A stretch of 64,000 bases of DNA from CAMLIZ01 sp036231905 (lineage in GTDB: Bacteria > Pseudomonadota > Gammaproteobacteria > Burkholderiales > Burkholderiaceae_C). The stretch is from the NCBI RefSeq assembly GCF_036231905.1, contig NZ_JAZARE010000001.1, forward strand, positions 62,001 to 126,000, given 5' to 3'. Made by a program: the position numbers and the translations under genes. How positions within the stretch are numbered: the stretch's first letter is position 1; each line of letters starts with the position of its first letter. The notes under the pieces are model-generated. The model was not told the DNA's origin, made no database searches, and saw only the letters and a program-made list of their open reading frames with translations. Shown in pieces: positions 8,321 through 17,931 of this stretch.

Positions 8321-9211
8321 GTGGACCGCCTCACCAGCATGAGCGTGTTCGTGCGTGTCGCCGAGGCCGGCGGTTTTGCGGCTGCGGCCAAGGAACTGGG
8401 CATGTCGCCCGCGATGGTGGCCAAGCACATCCAGGCCATCGAGGCCCGCCTGGGCGCACGCCTGCTCCACCGCACCACCCGGCGCCAGAGCCTGACGGAC
8501 GTGGGCCAGCTCTACCTGGCGCGCGCCCGCACCGTGCTGGCCGACTTCGACGCCGCCGAGGCCGCCGGCAGCGAGCTGCAGAGCACGCCGCGCGGCACCT
8601 TGCGCGTGACCGCACCCGTGGTACTGGGCGCGCACGGCCTGGCGCCCCTGCTCGCCAGCTTTCGCGCCGCATGCCCCGACGTGCAGGTCGAGCTGATGCT
8701 GCACGACCGTGTGGTCGACCTGATGGACGAGGGCTTCGATGTGGCGCTGCGCTCCGGCGCGATCAGCGACCCTGGCGTGGTGGCCCGGCCGCTGCGCCCG
8801 CTTCGCATGCTGCTGTGCGCGGCGCCGGACTATCTGCGCCAGCGCGGCGTGCCCCGGCGCCCGGCCGACCTGTCGCGGCATGAATGCCTGGGCTTCGCCC
8901 ACTGGGTGCACAAGGACCGCTGGCGCCTGATCGGCCCGAAAGGCGAGGAGGTGGTGCGGCTGAAGAGCGCCATCACCATCAACAACGGCGAAGCGCTGCG
9001 CCAGGCCGCGCTGGCGGGCGCCGGCATCGTGATGCAGTCCGAACTGCTGCTGCAGGCGGACCTGGACGCGGGGCGGCTGGTGCGCGTGCTGCCGCGCCAT
9101 GCGCCACCGGAGCGGCCCGCACACCTGCTCTATCTGCCGGACCGGCGGCCATCACCCAAGCTGCAGCGCTTCGTGGCGCATGTGCTGGCGCATCTGGGGC
9201 CGGGCTGTTGA
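8321..9211 (+). CDS. LysR-family transcriptional regulator
   Basis: 296 residues starting at GTG 8321, preceded by AGGGAA at a good distance. The first ATG would remove six residues of the DNA-binding domain. The winged-helix N-terminus reads MDRLTSMSVFVRVAEAGGFA, followed by AKHIQAIEARLGARLLHRTT. The C-terminal periplasmic-binding-protein-like effector domain follows. The composition matches the AaeR/DsdC-like single-gene LysR group that autoregulates and controls a divergent neighbour. The 104-bp space to the exported hydrolase contains a short dyad GGTG-N8-CACC at 8286-8301 that could be part of its binding site. Confidence 0.9.
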   Translation: MDRLTSMSVFVRVAEAGGFAAAAKELGMSPAMVAKHIQAIEARLGARLLHRTTRRQSLTDVGQLYLARARTVLADFDAAEAAGSELQSTPRGTLRVTAPVVLGAHGLAPLLASFRAACPDVQVELMLHDRVVDLMDEGFDVALRSGAISDPGVVARPLRPLRMLLCAAPDYLRQRGVPRRPADLSRHECLGFAHWVHKDRWRLIGPKGEEVVRLKSAITINNGEALRQAALAGAGIVMQSELLLQADLDAGRLVRVLPRHAPPERPAHLLYLPDRRPSPKLQRFVAHVLAHLGPGC

Positions 9212-9250
9212 AAGGCAGGCTCATTCGGCCGGCCGGTGCTCGAATAGGAA

Positions 9251-9943
9251 TCAGGCTTGCAGCGCCTGCCAGAGTCGATCGAACTGCGCGCTGAACGCAC
9301 GCACCAGCGCCGGGTCGTTGCACAGCACGAGGTTCTCCTCGTTCACCAGGCTGGCGCTGCGGGTCCAGTTGTAGCTGCCGTTGAGCAGCCAGGTCGCGTC
9401 GAAGAGCGCGAACTTGTGGTGCATGTGGGCGGCAGTGCGGTCCACCACCACCGGCACGCCCGCGCGGCGCAGGCGCTCGATGTCGCTGCCGGCGTCGAAC
9501 TCCTTTTCGTTGTCGGTGATCAGGCGCACGGCCACGCCTCGGCCGTGCGCACCCAGCACCTCCTGCGCGATGCGGTCGTCCGACAGCGTGAAGACGCAGA
9601 TGTCCACCTGGTGCCGCACCGCACGCAGCTGCTCGATCACTGCGTTCAGGCAACCGTTGCCCGGGCTGAAGTGCACCAGGCTGCGCACGCTGCCCACCGG
9701 CGCACGCCCCACGTCGAGTGCGCGCACCACGCCTTCCAGCCACTTCAGCAGGCCGGCCTGTGCCCCGTCAGCAAGGCGGGCGCGCATCAGCTCGAAGGCG
9801 CGGTTGCGCAGCTGGCGCAGGCCTTCTTCGGGCGGCGCGGCCTCGCGCAGGGCCAGGGTGAGGTCGCGCCGCTCCTCGTCGCTCAGCCGCTCGTCCTGCA
9901 GGCTGGCTTCCAGCTGCGCCAGCAGCGTGGCGGGCAGGCTCAT
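9251..9943 (-). CDS. Phospholipase D-fold protein with one HKD motif (nuclease or lipase)
   Basis: 230 residues. An N-terminal helical, charged region of about 100 residues is followed by a PLD domain. That domain shows VDICVFTLSDDRIAQEVL, GVAVRLITDNEK, and the HxK-x4-D motif in HMHHKFALFDATWLLNGSYNWT. A single HKD means the active site would form in a dimer, as in Nuc-type endonucleases and the mitochondrial cardiolipin hydrolase. Whether it cuts DNA, RNA or phospholipid is not visible. Its ATG overlaps the stop of the giant AAA ATPase (ATGA, 9940-9943), so the two are probably translationally coupled. It is the last gene of the PspA operon. Confidence 0.86.
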   Translation of the reverse strand: MSLPATLLAQLEASLQDERLSDEERRDLTLALREAAPPEEGLRQLRNRAFELMRARLADGAQAGLLKWLEGVVRALDVGRAPVGSVRSLVHFSPGNGCLNAVIEQLRAVRHQVDICVFTLSDDRIAQEVLGAHGRGVAVRLITDNEKEFDAGSDIERLRRAGVPVVVDRTAAHMHHKFALFDATWLLNGSYNWTRSASLVNEENLVLCNDPALVRAFSAQFDRLWQALQA

Positions 9944-12900
9944 GCCCCGCCCTCGGGTTTTTTCGCCGGCTCCTTGTGGCGGCCGCGGCCTGCCTGTTCA
10001 TCAAGGCGGCGGCCGACACGCTCCACTTCATCACGGATGGACCGGTCCAGGTCCAGCCGGCGCTCGGTGGCGGCGATCAGCGGCATGAGGATCTTGCGGT
10101 AGGTCACCGCGATCTCCAGCACCGCTTCGGCCAGGCGCTGCGCTTCGTTGGCGGTCTCCTTGGGCTTGAGTTCGTCCACCGCACGCGCCACGTCGAGCAG
10201 CGAGGCGGCGATGCGGGTGCTGCCGTCGGCTCCGTCGCCGCCCAGCTTGCGCCGGCGCGCGAACTCGTCGCAGATGGCGCCCCAGCGGGCCGCCTCCTCC
10301 GCGCTGGGCCTCCCCAGCAGCTGGGCCAGCTTGAGCAGGTTTTCCTCCGCGCCGGTGGTCAGCGTCTGCGCCTCGCCGCGGTAGTGGTCGCGCAGCAGCG
10401 CATCGATCTCGTCGTCGCGCATCAGGGGCGTCATGCGGGCCGCCAGCTTGCTCATGTTGCGGTAGCTGCCCTGAAGCTTGAACGGCGGCTCGCTGCGATA
10501 GGCCTCCTGCTGCGCGGCCGAGTCGATGTACGCGAGGTTCACCTTCAGCAGCAGGTCGCGCACCTTGAACAGGCGCTGCATCAGCGCGGTGAGTTCCTCC
10601 AGTTCCACGCCGCTGTAGGCGTGGACGAAGTCGGTGCTCGGCACCTCGGCCCCCTGGGCCAGCTGCACCAGCTTGTGCACGTCCCCGGGCTCGCGCGAGG
10701 CCAGCGGGAGCAGCACCGGATTGGCGGTGAGGCTGTTCTCGATGTAGGACAAGGCGAACAGGTCCTCCCGGCCCGACAGCACATCGCCCAGGTTGTGGAT
10801 GTCGGCCCGGTTGGCCAGCATGTCGGGGATCTTGAAGACCTCGCCGGACTCGGTGTACGGGTTGCCCGCCATCACCACGGCAAAACGCTTGCCGCGCAGG
10901 TCATGGCTCCTGGGCTCGCCGTTCCACACGCCTTCGATGCGGCGCGTGCCGTCGGCGAGCGCGATGAACTTCTGCAGGAACTCGGGGTTCGTGTGCTGAA
11001 TGTCGTCCAGGTACAGCATCACGTTGTTGCCCATGGCGAGCCCGAGATTCAGTTTCTCGAGCTCCTGGCGCGCTGCGCTGTTGGGCGCGGTGGCCGGATC
11101 GATGGCCGTGACGGCGTGGCCCAACGCAGGACAGTTGATGCGCACGAAGATCAGGCCAAGGCGGTCGGCCACGTACTCCATCAAGGTGGTCTTGCCGTAA
11201 CCCGGCGGGGAGATGAGCAGCAGCAGGCCGGTGCGATCGGTGCGCCCGCCCTCGCCCGCGGCGCCGATCTGCTTGGCCAGGTTGTCGCCGATCAGCGGCA
11301 GGTACACCTCGTCGATCAAGCGGTTGCGCACGAAGGTGGACAGCGGCTTGGCCTGGAACTGGCCCAGCCGCAGCCGCGCCTTCTCGCGCGCCAGCAGTTG
11401 CGCCTTCAGCTGCTGCAGCGCCTCGAACCCCGGCACCTCGTGCGCCAGGTGATGCGCGTGGCGGCTCCAGAAGTTGTTGAGGTTCAGCGCCATGCATCCG
11501 CCAGCCACCCGGGCGTGTTCGCCGAGCAGGCCTTCGACCTGCGTGTCCAGCGTGGCGTGCACACGTTCGCGCGGCACGTCCAGCGCCAGCACGGTGGCCG
11601 CGTCGTCGGCCCAGGCAAGCGCCTGCGGCGCATGCACGCGGGCAAAGGCCTGCACCCAGCCGCGGGCCAGGCGCCAGCGTTCGGCCGGCAACGCCGCGTC
11701 CATGTCGCGCTGCCAGTCGGTGCGCCGGCCGCAGCGCTCGATCTCGCGCAGCAGCTGCTCGGCCAGGTCCGCACCGACGCCCGACACCACCCAGCGGTCG
11801 CCCCCGCGTTCGGCGGCCAGCTCGCGCACCAGGTAGGCCGCTGCTTCGGCGGCCAGCGTGGCCATGCGCGCCGGCGCTTCGTCGGCACTTGGACCACCAG
11901 CGAGTTCAGGCGCGAACTGGTGCGCGAAGGCGGCCAGCGCGTCGGCCGCATCGGCCTGCACCTGTTGCAGGCCGTCGCGGCTGTCGAACAGCTGCACCAT
12001 CTGCAAGGCAGCACGCGCGCGGCGCAGCCAGGCATCGCGCGCGGCCACCAGGCAGCCGTGCTGCCAGTAGAGCAGCGCCAGCGCTCGCGCCGCCGGCCCC
12101 CAGGCGAGCAGCCCGGCGGCCTGCTGCATGGGCACCAGCGCCACAAGCAGGCGCAGCGCGTCTTCGTCGTGCACGCCTTTCTGGTAGCCCTCCTGATAGC
12201 GCGGCGCGGCAAACCGCCGCACCCAGTCGAGCAGCACGCCGTGCGCCTGCGGGCCTTCGGCCACACGGGCACACAGCGCGGCCCAGTCGAGCTCGGCCTC
12301 GCCGTCGAGCACCGCACGCAGGAGGCGGCCCGCCAGGTACTCGGCGCGAGAGAGGTCGGCGGTTTCGGACACCAGCGGTTGTGCCCAGAAGCGCGCCAGC
12401 GCGTCCAGGCGCGGGTCGGAGACCGGCGCGAAGTAGTCGGTGCCGGTGAGGTGGAACGCCACGCCGCCGTCCTGGGCCACCAGGGTCAGGTCCAGCGGCT
12501 GGCGGTTCACCGTGAAGGCATGGCGCCCGAACTTCAGCGTGCTGCCGTCCTCGGCCAGCAGCTCACGCTTGTCCCGCACGGCACGCAGGGCCTGGTCGCG
12601 CGAGGTCTTGAGGCGGGTGTCGAGGTCGTCGGCCGCCACTGCCGCACCCAGGCCGCGCAGGTCGGCGATCAGCGCCCTAAGCTTGCCCACCAGCGCGTCG
12701 GCGGCGAAGTAGCCATGCACCTGCGACACATCGTTGAACTGCGCCACCCGGCGCGGCACGCCGTCGAGGATGCGGGCAGCTGCATCACCCAGGGCCTGCG
12801 CCCGGCGCTGCCGTGCGTCCAGCAGCACCTGGCGCCGCGCCGAGAGGGCCTCGTAGACGGTTTCGCGCTGGGTGGCGATGTCCGCCAGGAAGGTGTCGTG

Positions 12901-15135
12901 CTCGGCGAACCGGCCCTCGATTTCTTCCAGCTGGGCCAGCAACCGCGTCAGCGCGTCGTCGCACTTCTCCGGTGTGTCGGCGAACTCCAGCGCGTTTTCC
13001 ACCGCCTGGCCGAAGAGCTTGAACTGGGCACCGAACTCGGCCGCCGCCTCGCTGGCGCCCAGCGCCTTGCGGCGCTGGCGCGCATCGGCGCGCAGCCGGT
13101 TGATGTCGGCGTACAGGCCCGAGATGCGGTCCATGATGGCGGTGCGAGCCACCGCGTCCCCACCCGGCAGGCTGCCGATCTGTTCGGTGAGCAGGTCCAG
13201 CCCCGCCGCCTGCGTATCCAGGGTCTCCAGTACCCGGCCCAGCGCGGGGCTGGTCGCGGCTTCCGGCAGCTGGGCTGCCAGCGTGTCGAGCTCCTGCCGT
13301 TGCACCGCAAACGCGTTGTCCGCGGACAGGAAGTTCAGCGCGCGTTCGCCCACCCGCTGCTGCTCGGCCTGCAGCGCGGCGTCCATCGCGTCGATGGACG
13401 GTACGTCGGCATACCGCAGCTCCTTGAGTGTCTGCAGCCGGCCGCGCCGTTCCCGCAAACGGCCCAGCGCCTCCACGAAGTCATCGGGCTTGCGCCAGAG
13501 CTTGCTGGCCAGGTCGACAAGCAGGGCCTTCTGTTCGCCCTGCGCCTGCGTGAGCGCGCGCTGCGTATCGCGGCGGATGCTGTCCACCTTTTCGAACTCG
13601 GCCAGGGTGGCACGCGCCGCCTCACCGATGGCACGCAGCTCGGCCGCCAGCCCGTGGGCCTCGTCGTCATCAAGCCAGAAGTGGTGGTCGGCCACGCGCG
13701 CACACTGGCGGATCAGGTCCTCGTAGGCGTTGCGCGTGGGCACCTGCTCGCTCACGGCGCGCGCAATGCCGATCAGGTCGGAGATGCCGCGCACCAGCTC
13801 CGCATTGCCCACGCGACCGAAGAAGCCGCTGCCCGCCGGCTGCGCACGGGCATGTTCCTCGCTGGCAAAGGGCGTTTGCCACAGCTGCATGGGATGCACC
13901 CGTGCGGGTTCCCCGCGGTCCAGCTGGGACACCAGGATGCGGCCGTCCGGGAAACGTGCGTAGCCGTTGGCCAGGATGGGCGCGGCCAGCGTCTTGTCGA
14001 TCAGGTTGTAGGTGAACAGGGCATAACAGCCGGTGCCGGGCTGGTAGAACACGTAGAGCACGTCTTCGCCGTTGGGCGAACGCAGCATGCGCTTGAAACG
14101 CAGCCCCGCCGACACCTCGGGCGGCAGGTCGAACAGCTTGTATTCGCCGGACTGCAGGTAGCACCCGCCCGGGAAGATGATGCCGTGGTCCTCCGGCAGC
14201 TGCACGCACGACGCACCGATGGCGTCGATGCGCTCCACCTTTTGCGTGCGGGTGTTGAAGACCAGGTAGCGCACGCCGGTTTCACGGTAAGGCCGCACCT
14301 TCAGCAGCACCAGCAGCCCCAGCCTGGCGTAGGCGATCTCCGCGTCGGCCAGCGACTGGTTCCTATCCTCCACCGGCTCGCTGTACACGCCCAGGCCGGT
14401 CTCGGTGTTGTTCTCCACCTTGACCGTGAGGTCGCCGTGCACCGTCTCCACGAACACGGTGTCCAGGATGTTGACGTGCGGATGGCGGCCGCCCACGTGG
14501 TGTTCGCGGCCGGTGGGCGTCCACTCGAAATCGTGGCTGGCCGGCAACGCGATGTCGCGCTCGCCGCGATTGTCCACGTAGCGCACGCTGCCATCGCGCT
14601 CGATGTGCCAGCGGAACACCCGCAGGTCATGCGCCTGCTGGCCGATCTGGAACGCCGCCAGCAGCTTGTCCTGCGTCACCCGCAGCTGGCTCAGCGTGGC
14701 CTGCTTGTAGTAGGCGTAGAGCTCGCGGAAGTCGGACTGGAAGCGCGGGTCGTCAAGGAAGCTGCCCGCCAGCGGCACGGGCTGCAGATCCGCGTCGCCC
14801 ACCCCGCCCAGCCGGTACAGGCCGAAGACATCGGCCACCGCGGTTTCCTTGCGCAGGCCGATGAAGACGTTGTAGCCGAACAGCAGCTGCTCGCCGATGC
14901 GCACGATGTCGCGCGCCACGCAGTTGTTGTCGGTGCGGGCCCGCGTGCGCAGCACCAGGGCCTGCTCCGAACGGCCGAATTCCGCCAGGCGCGCTTCGTT
15001 GAGCGCCTGGGCCTTGCGCTGCAGTGCGGCGCCCTGCTGGGCCAGGCGCTGCTTGAGCAGCTCGTAGCTGCCGCTTTCGGCCACCATGCGCTCGGTCTGC
15101 GCGGCTGCCTCCAGCGCTTGTTGCGTCTCTTCCAT
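9940..15135 (-). CDS. Giant AAA ATPase with DUF3686-type N-terminal region ('DNA repair ATPase' family)
   Basis: 1731 residues. Order: an N-terminal coiled coil (1-65); a beta-rich, propeller-like region to about 430 with FRWHIERDGSVRYVDNRGE and GGCYLQSGEYKLFDLP; and a long helical/coiled-coil middle to about 1250. The AAA module follows, with Walker A SPPGYGKTTLM near residue 1312, Walker B VMLYLDDIQHTN near 1373 and sensor-1 VVMAGNPYTESGE. A helical tail ends in a basic stretch. The layout matches proteins catalogued as DUF3686/AAA 'DNA repair ATPases', a name that to my knowledge rests on annotation rather than experiment. In this operon a membrane-remodelling role beside PspA is at least as plausible. 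It is cytoplasmic with no membrane segment. Confidence 0.85.
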   Translation of the reverse strand: MEETQQALEAAAQTERMVAESGSYELLKQRLAQQGAALQRKAQALNEARLAEFGRSEQALVLRTRARTDNNCVARDIVRIGEQLLFGYNVFIGLRKETAVADVFGLYRLGGVGDADLQPVPLAGSFLDDPRFQSDFRELYAYYKQATLSQLRVTQDKLLAAFQIGQQAHDLRVFRWHIERDGSVRYVDNRGERDIALPASHDFEWTPTGREHHVGGRHPHVNILDTVFVETVHGDLTVKVENNTETGLGVYSEPVEDRNQSLADAEIAYARLGLLVLLKVRPYRETGVRYLVFNTRTQKVERIDAIGASCVQLPEDHGIIFPGGCYLQSGEYKLFDLPPEVSAGLRFKRMLRSPNGEDVLYVFYQPGTGCYALFTYNLIDKTLAAPILANGYARFPDGRILVSQLDRGEPARVHPMQLWQTPFASEEHARAQPAGSGFFGRVGNAELVRGISDLIGIARAVSEQVPTRNAYEDLIRQCARVADHHFWLDDDEAHGLAAELRAIGEAARATLAEFEKVDSIRRDTQRALTQAQGEQKALLVDLASKLWRKPDDFVEALGRLRERRGRLQTLKELRYADVPSIDAMDAALQAEQQRVGERALNFLSADNAFAVQRQELDTLAAQLPEAATSPALGRVLETLDTQAAGLDLLTEQIGSLPGGDAVARTAIMDRISGLYADINRLRADARQRRKALGASEAAAEFGAQFKLFGQAVENALEFADTPEKCDDALTRLLAQLEEIEGRFAEHDTFLADIATQRETVYEALSARRQVLLDARQRRAQALGDAAARILDGVPRRVAQFNDVSQVHGYFAADALVGKLRALIADLRGLGAAVAADDLDTRLKTSRDQALRAVRDKRELLAEDGSTLKFGRHAFTVNRQPLDLTLVAQDGGVAFHLTGTDYFAPVSDPRLDALARFWAQPLVSETADLSRAEYLAGRLLRAVLDGEAELDWAALCARVAEGPQAHGVLLDWVRRFAAPRYQEGYQKGVHDEDALRLLVALVPMQQAAGLLAWGPAARALALLYWQHGCLVAARDAWLRRARAALQMVQLFDSRDGLQQVQADAADALAAFAHQFAPELAGGPSADEAPARMATLAAEAAAYLVRELAAERGGDRWVVSGVGADLAEQLLREIERCGRRTDWQRDMDAALPAERWRLARGWVQAFARVHAPQALAWADDAATVLALDVPRERVHATLDTQVEGLLGEHARVAGGCMALNLNNFWSRHAHHLAHEVPGFEALQQLKAQLLAREKARLRLGQFQAKPLSTFVRNRLIDEVYLPLIGDNLAKQIGAAGEGGRTDRTGLLLLISPPGYGKTTLMEYVADRLGLIFVRINCPALGHAVTAIDPATAPNSAARQELEKLNLGLAMGNNVMLYLDDIQHTNPEFLQKFIALADGTRRIEGVWNGEPRSHDLRGKRFAVVMAGNPYTESGEVFKIPDMLANRADIHNLGDVLSGREDLFALSYIENSLTANPVLLPLASREPGDVHKLVQLAQGAEVPSTDFVHAYSGVELEELTALMQRLFKVRDLLLKVNLAYIDSAAQQEAYRSEPPFKLQGSYRNMSKLAARMTPLMRDDEIDALLRDHYRGEAQTLTTGAEENLLKLAQLLGRPSAEEAARWGAICDEFARRRKLGGDGADGSTRIAASLLDVARAVDELKPKETANEAQRLAEAVLEIAVTYRKILMPLIAATERRLDLDRSIRDEVERVGRRLDEQAGRGRHKEPAKKPEGGA

Positions 15136-15160
15136 GCCAGCGTCCGGCTCCGTGGTCCGG

Positions 15161-15709
15161 CTACCAGCCGGCGCTGAGCAGGCCCAGCAGCTCTTCCCGA
15201 TGCGGCTGCATCTCCAGCCAGGCCCGGATGCGGGCCAGCTCGTTCATGCAGGCTTCGCCATGGCGGCTGCGCAGTGCCCCTTCACGGCCGGCGCGCAGTT
15301 CGTCGAGCTGCAGTTGCCGCTGCCAGCCATCGGCCAGCAGCTCCACCAGGCGCTCGCGCAGGCCGGCACGCACCAGCGCCTCCCACTCGCCGGCGTCGAA
15401 CCACACAAGCTGGCAGGCCACGCAGCGGTCGATGCGGAAGTCCGGGTCGGTGCCCGAGCGGTGCCGCTGCATCAGGCGCGCGCAGGAAGGGCAGGCACGC
15501 GCCGAGGCGGTTTCGAACAGCGCCAGCGGCATGCTGTGATCGGCCACCGGCGCGGCCGGCGCGCTGGCCTGCCATTCGCGGTAGGCGTCCAGGTTCAGCA
15601 GGCTGCCGGCACAGGCCTGGCAATGGTGGGCGGGCAGGCCGGGCGCGAGCTCGGCGACGGCCAGCGCAGGCTGCTGCGGGCAATCGCAGCGCAGGTTGAT
15701 GTTGCTCAT
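15161..15709 (-). CDS. Zinc-ribbon protein with zf-TFIIB-like domains
   Basis: 182 residues. Two cysteine clusters are visible. The first is CDC with CQAC (residues about 8-33). The second is CPSCARLM followed by CVACQLVWFDAGEWEAL, the zf-TFIIB pattern of paired CxxC with a trailing W-F-D-x-G-E. The C-terminus is helical and Arg/Leu rich. Such proteins are common, small and poorly characterised. The domain probably binds one or two zinc ions and mediates protein or nucleic-acid contacts. It sits between the flotillin gene (23-bp gap) and the AAA ATPase gene (25-bp gap). Confidence 0.8.
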   Translation of the reverse strand: MSNINLRCDCPQQPALAVAELAPGLPAHHCQACAGSLLNLDAYREWQASAPAAPVADHSMPLALFETASARACPSCARLMQRHRSGTDPDFRIDRCVACQLVWFDAGEWEALVRAGLRERLVELLADGWQRQLQLDELRAGREGALRSRHGEACMNELARIRAWLEMQPHREELLGLLSAGW

Positions 15710-15732
15710 TCGGTCCTCCTCCTGGATGCGGC

Positions 15733-17868
15733 TTACTTGCGAAGCCCTTGCATCAGCGTGTCCAGCGCGGCCTTCTGCTGCTCGTTGCCCTCGCGGGCCA
15801 CCTTGGCTACCAGGCCGGCCAGCGTCAGCTGCTGCAACTCGCCCGACGACGAACCCAGTGCGCCGATCAGGTCGCGCACGTCGCTCACCATGTCGCGCTC
15901 ACCCTTGAGGTGGTCCTTCAGCCCCACCTGCAGGGTGTTGCTCTTGGCGATGACGCCGTCGATGCCCTTGCCGATGGAAAGTGCATTGACGAAGCGGTCG
16001 AAGTAGTCCCCCTGGCCGCCCACGATGTCGATCTTGGCGTTGCCCAGCGCGGTGCCCAGCACCTCGGCCTGCTGACGCGCGATGGAGGTCTGGGCATCGA
16101 TGCCCTTCATGGTCTCGGTGTGCGACTTCTCCAACTGCATGCGGAACTCCTCATGCTCGCGGGTGTCGTTGCTCATCGCCTTCATCGCGTCGAACTTCTC
16201 GCGCAGGCCCTTGGCCTCGGCCTGGAAGCGCGCTTCGATCTTGCGTGCTTCCGCTTCGCCGACCTTGACGATGGTGTCGGCTTCGGCCGCGCGCACATGC
16301 ACATCCGCCAGGCCCAGCTTCTCCTTGCCTTCGGCTTCGGCTTCCAGGCGTGCCTGGATGACCTGCGCCTCGGCCTGGCCCGCCTTGAGCGTGGCCTCGG
16401 CGTCGGCCGTCTTCACCTGCACGTCGGCCAGCCCGAGCTTCTGCTTGCCGGCGGCCTCCGCCTCGAAGACCGCCAGCTTGGCATCGGCCGAGGCCTTCTG
16501 CACCTTGGCCTCGGCAAAACCGGGCGCGGCGCTGATCGCCTCCAGGCCTTCGGCTTCGCGCTTCTTGGCTTCGGCCTCGCGTTCGGCCACTTTCAGGCGG
16601 GCGTCGGCCAGGGTCAACTCCTCGTTCGCCTTGTGGCGCGCACGGCGCTCCTGCGCTTCGGCCGCCTTGACCTCCAGCACCAGCTTCTCCTCGGCCTGGC
16701 CCTCGGCCATGATGACCGTGGACTTGCGCGTGCGGTCGGCTTCGGCCACGGTGCGCAGCTCCTTGATGGCCTCTTCCTGCTCGGCGACGGTGCGCTCCAC
16801 CACGATGCGCTCACGGATCACGTCGGCGATCGCCTTGCGCTGCACCTCCACCGCACGATCCTTGTCGATGCGCTGCAGGGTGACTTCCTTCTCGCGATCC
16901 ACGATCTCCAGTTCGCGCGCACGGGTGACCTTCTCTTCCTCGATCGCGACCGCGCGCTTACGGTTGTTCTCGGCCACCTCCTTCTCACGCAGCGCGTTTT
17001 CCTGCTGCACCGACAACAGTTGCTCGGTCTGCAGGCGAGCGAGCTCGGACTTGGCGCGCTCCTCGGCCTGGATCTTCTGGGTTTCGGCTTCCTCGCGGGC
17101 CTTCACGGTGGCCACTTCACGGGCCTGGCGGGCGCGCGCGTCGGCTTCCTGGCGCTCCAGCTCCAGCAGCGCCTCCTGCGTCTCCACGTTCTTTTTCTTG
17201 ATTTGCATTTCCTCGTTGCGCCGCAGCTCGTTGGTGCGCACATGCTCGCCGGCGGTCAGCTCGGTGATCTTCTTGATGCCCTGCGCATCGAGGATGTTGT
17301 TGGTGTCCAGCTTGGACAGCGGCGTCTGCTCCAGGTAGTCGATCGCCGCGTCTTCCAGCACGTAGCCGGACAGGTCGTCGCCGATCTGGCGCACGATTTC
17401 GTCGCGGAAGCGGTCGCGCGCCTGGTACAGGTCCACGAAGTCCATGGACTTGCCCACCGTCTTCAGCGCTTCGGAGAACTTGGCGGAGAACAGGCCTTCC
17501 AGCGTGTCCTGGTTGGACGCGCGCTCGCAGCCGATGGCCTGGGCGACCTTCAGCACGTCCTCGGCGGTCTTGTTCACCCGCACGAAGAACTTCACCTTGA
17601 TGTCGGCTCGGATGTTGTCCTTGCAGATCAGGCCTTCATGGCCGGAGCGGTCGATCTCGATCGTCTTGACCGAGATCTCCATCAACTCGGCCTTGTGGAT
17701 GATGGGATAGACCATGCGGCCGGTGAAGGTGACTTCGGGCTCCGCACGCAGCGTGTTGACGATCAAGGCATGGCCTTGTTCTATCTTGCGATAGAACTTG
17801 GCGAACATCGCGAACAGGCCGAGTATGAAAACGGCCAGCACGCCCGCGGCGATGAAAATCGGCTCCAT
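15733..17868 (-). CDS. Flotillin/SPFH-domain protein, YqiK-like
   Basis: 711 residues. A single N-terminal membrane segment (about 4-25, IFIAAGVLAVFILGLFAMF) is followed directly by the SPFH/band-7 domain (about 27-210; KIEQGHALIVNTL, DNIRADIKVKFFVRV). A very long charged coiled coil from about 215 to 610 comes next, then a C-terminal region. Bacterial flotillins form large oligomeric cages on the inner membrane and organise lipid microdomains. The residues around 445-535 contain two tandem units starting EAAGKQKLGLADV and EAEGKEKLGLADV, about 41 residues each. The preceding gene encodes the OB-fold partner typical of the YqiJ-YqiK pair, 63 bp upstream. Confidence 0.9.
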   Translation of the reverse strand: MEPIFIAAGVLAVFILGLFAMFAKFYRKIEQGHALIVNTLRAEPEVTFTGRMVYPIIHKAELMEISVKTIEIDRSGHEGLICKDNIRADIKVKFFVRVNKTAEDVLKVAQAIGCERASNQDTLEGLFSAKFSEALKTVGKSMDFVDLYQARDRFRDEIVRQIGDDLSGYVLEDAAIDYLEQTPLSKLDTNNILDAQGIKKITELTAGEHVRTNELRRNEEMQIKKKNVETQEALLELERQEADARARQAREVATVKAREEAETQKIQAEERAKSELARLQTEQLLSVQQENALREKEVAENNRKRAVAIEEEKVTRARELEIVDREKEVTLQRIDKDRAVEVQRKAIADVIRERIVVERTVAEQEEAIKELRTVAEADRTRKSTVIMAEGQAEEKLVLEVKAAEAQERRARHKANEELTLADARLKVAEREAEAKKREAEGLEAISAAPGFAEAKVQKASADAKLAVFEAEAAGKQKLGLADVQVKTADAEATLKAGQAEAQVIQARLEAEAEGKEKLGLADVHVRAAEADTIVKVGEAEARKIEARFQAEAKGLREKFDAMKAMSNDTREHEEFRMQLEKSHTETMKGIDAQTSIARQQAEVLGTALGNAKIDIVGGQGDYFDRFVNALSIGKGIDGVIAKSNTLQVGLKDHLKGERDMVSDVRDLIGALGSSSGELQQLTLAGLVAKVAREGNEQQKAALDTLMQGLRK

Positions 17869-17931
17869 GGGCTTCCCCCTCCTAGATGCAATCGGTCAGT
17901 CAGTCGGTGAACAAAGGCCGGCGCACGCGGT

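Noticed and set aside
9976..15177. 1733-codon plus-strand open frame opposite the AAA ATPase
   Set aside because: It is the antisense shadow of a GC-rich gene. Its translation is rich in His, Arg, Gln and Val repeats with no fold, while the minus frame has clear AAA motifs.
15748..17910. 720-codon plus-strand frame opposite the flotillin gene
   Set aside because: Antisense of a repetitive coiled-coil gene, which yields long Leu/His-rich open frames in GC-rich DNA.
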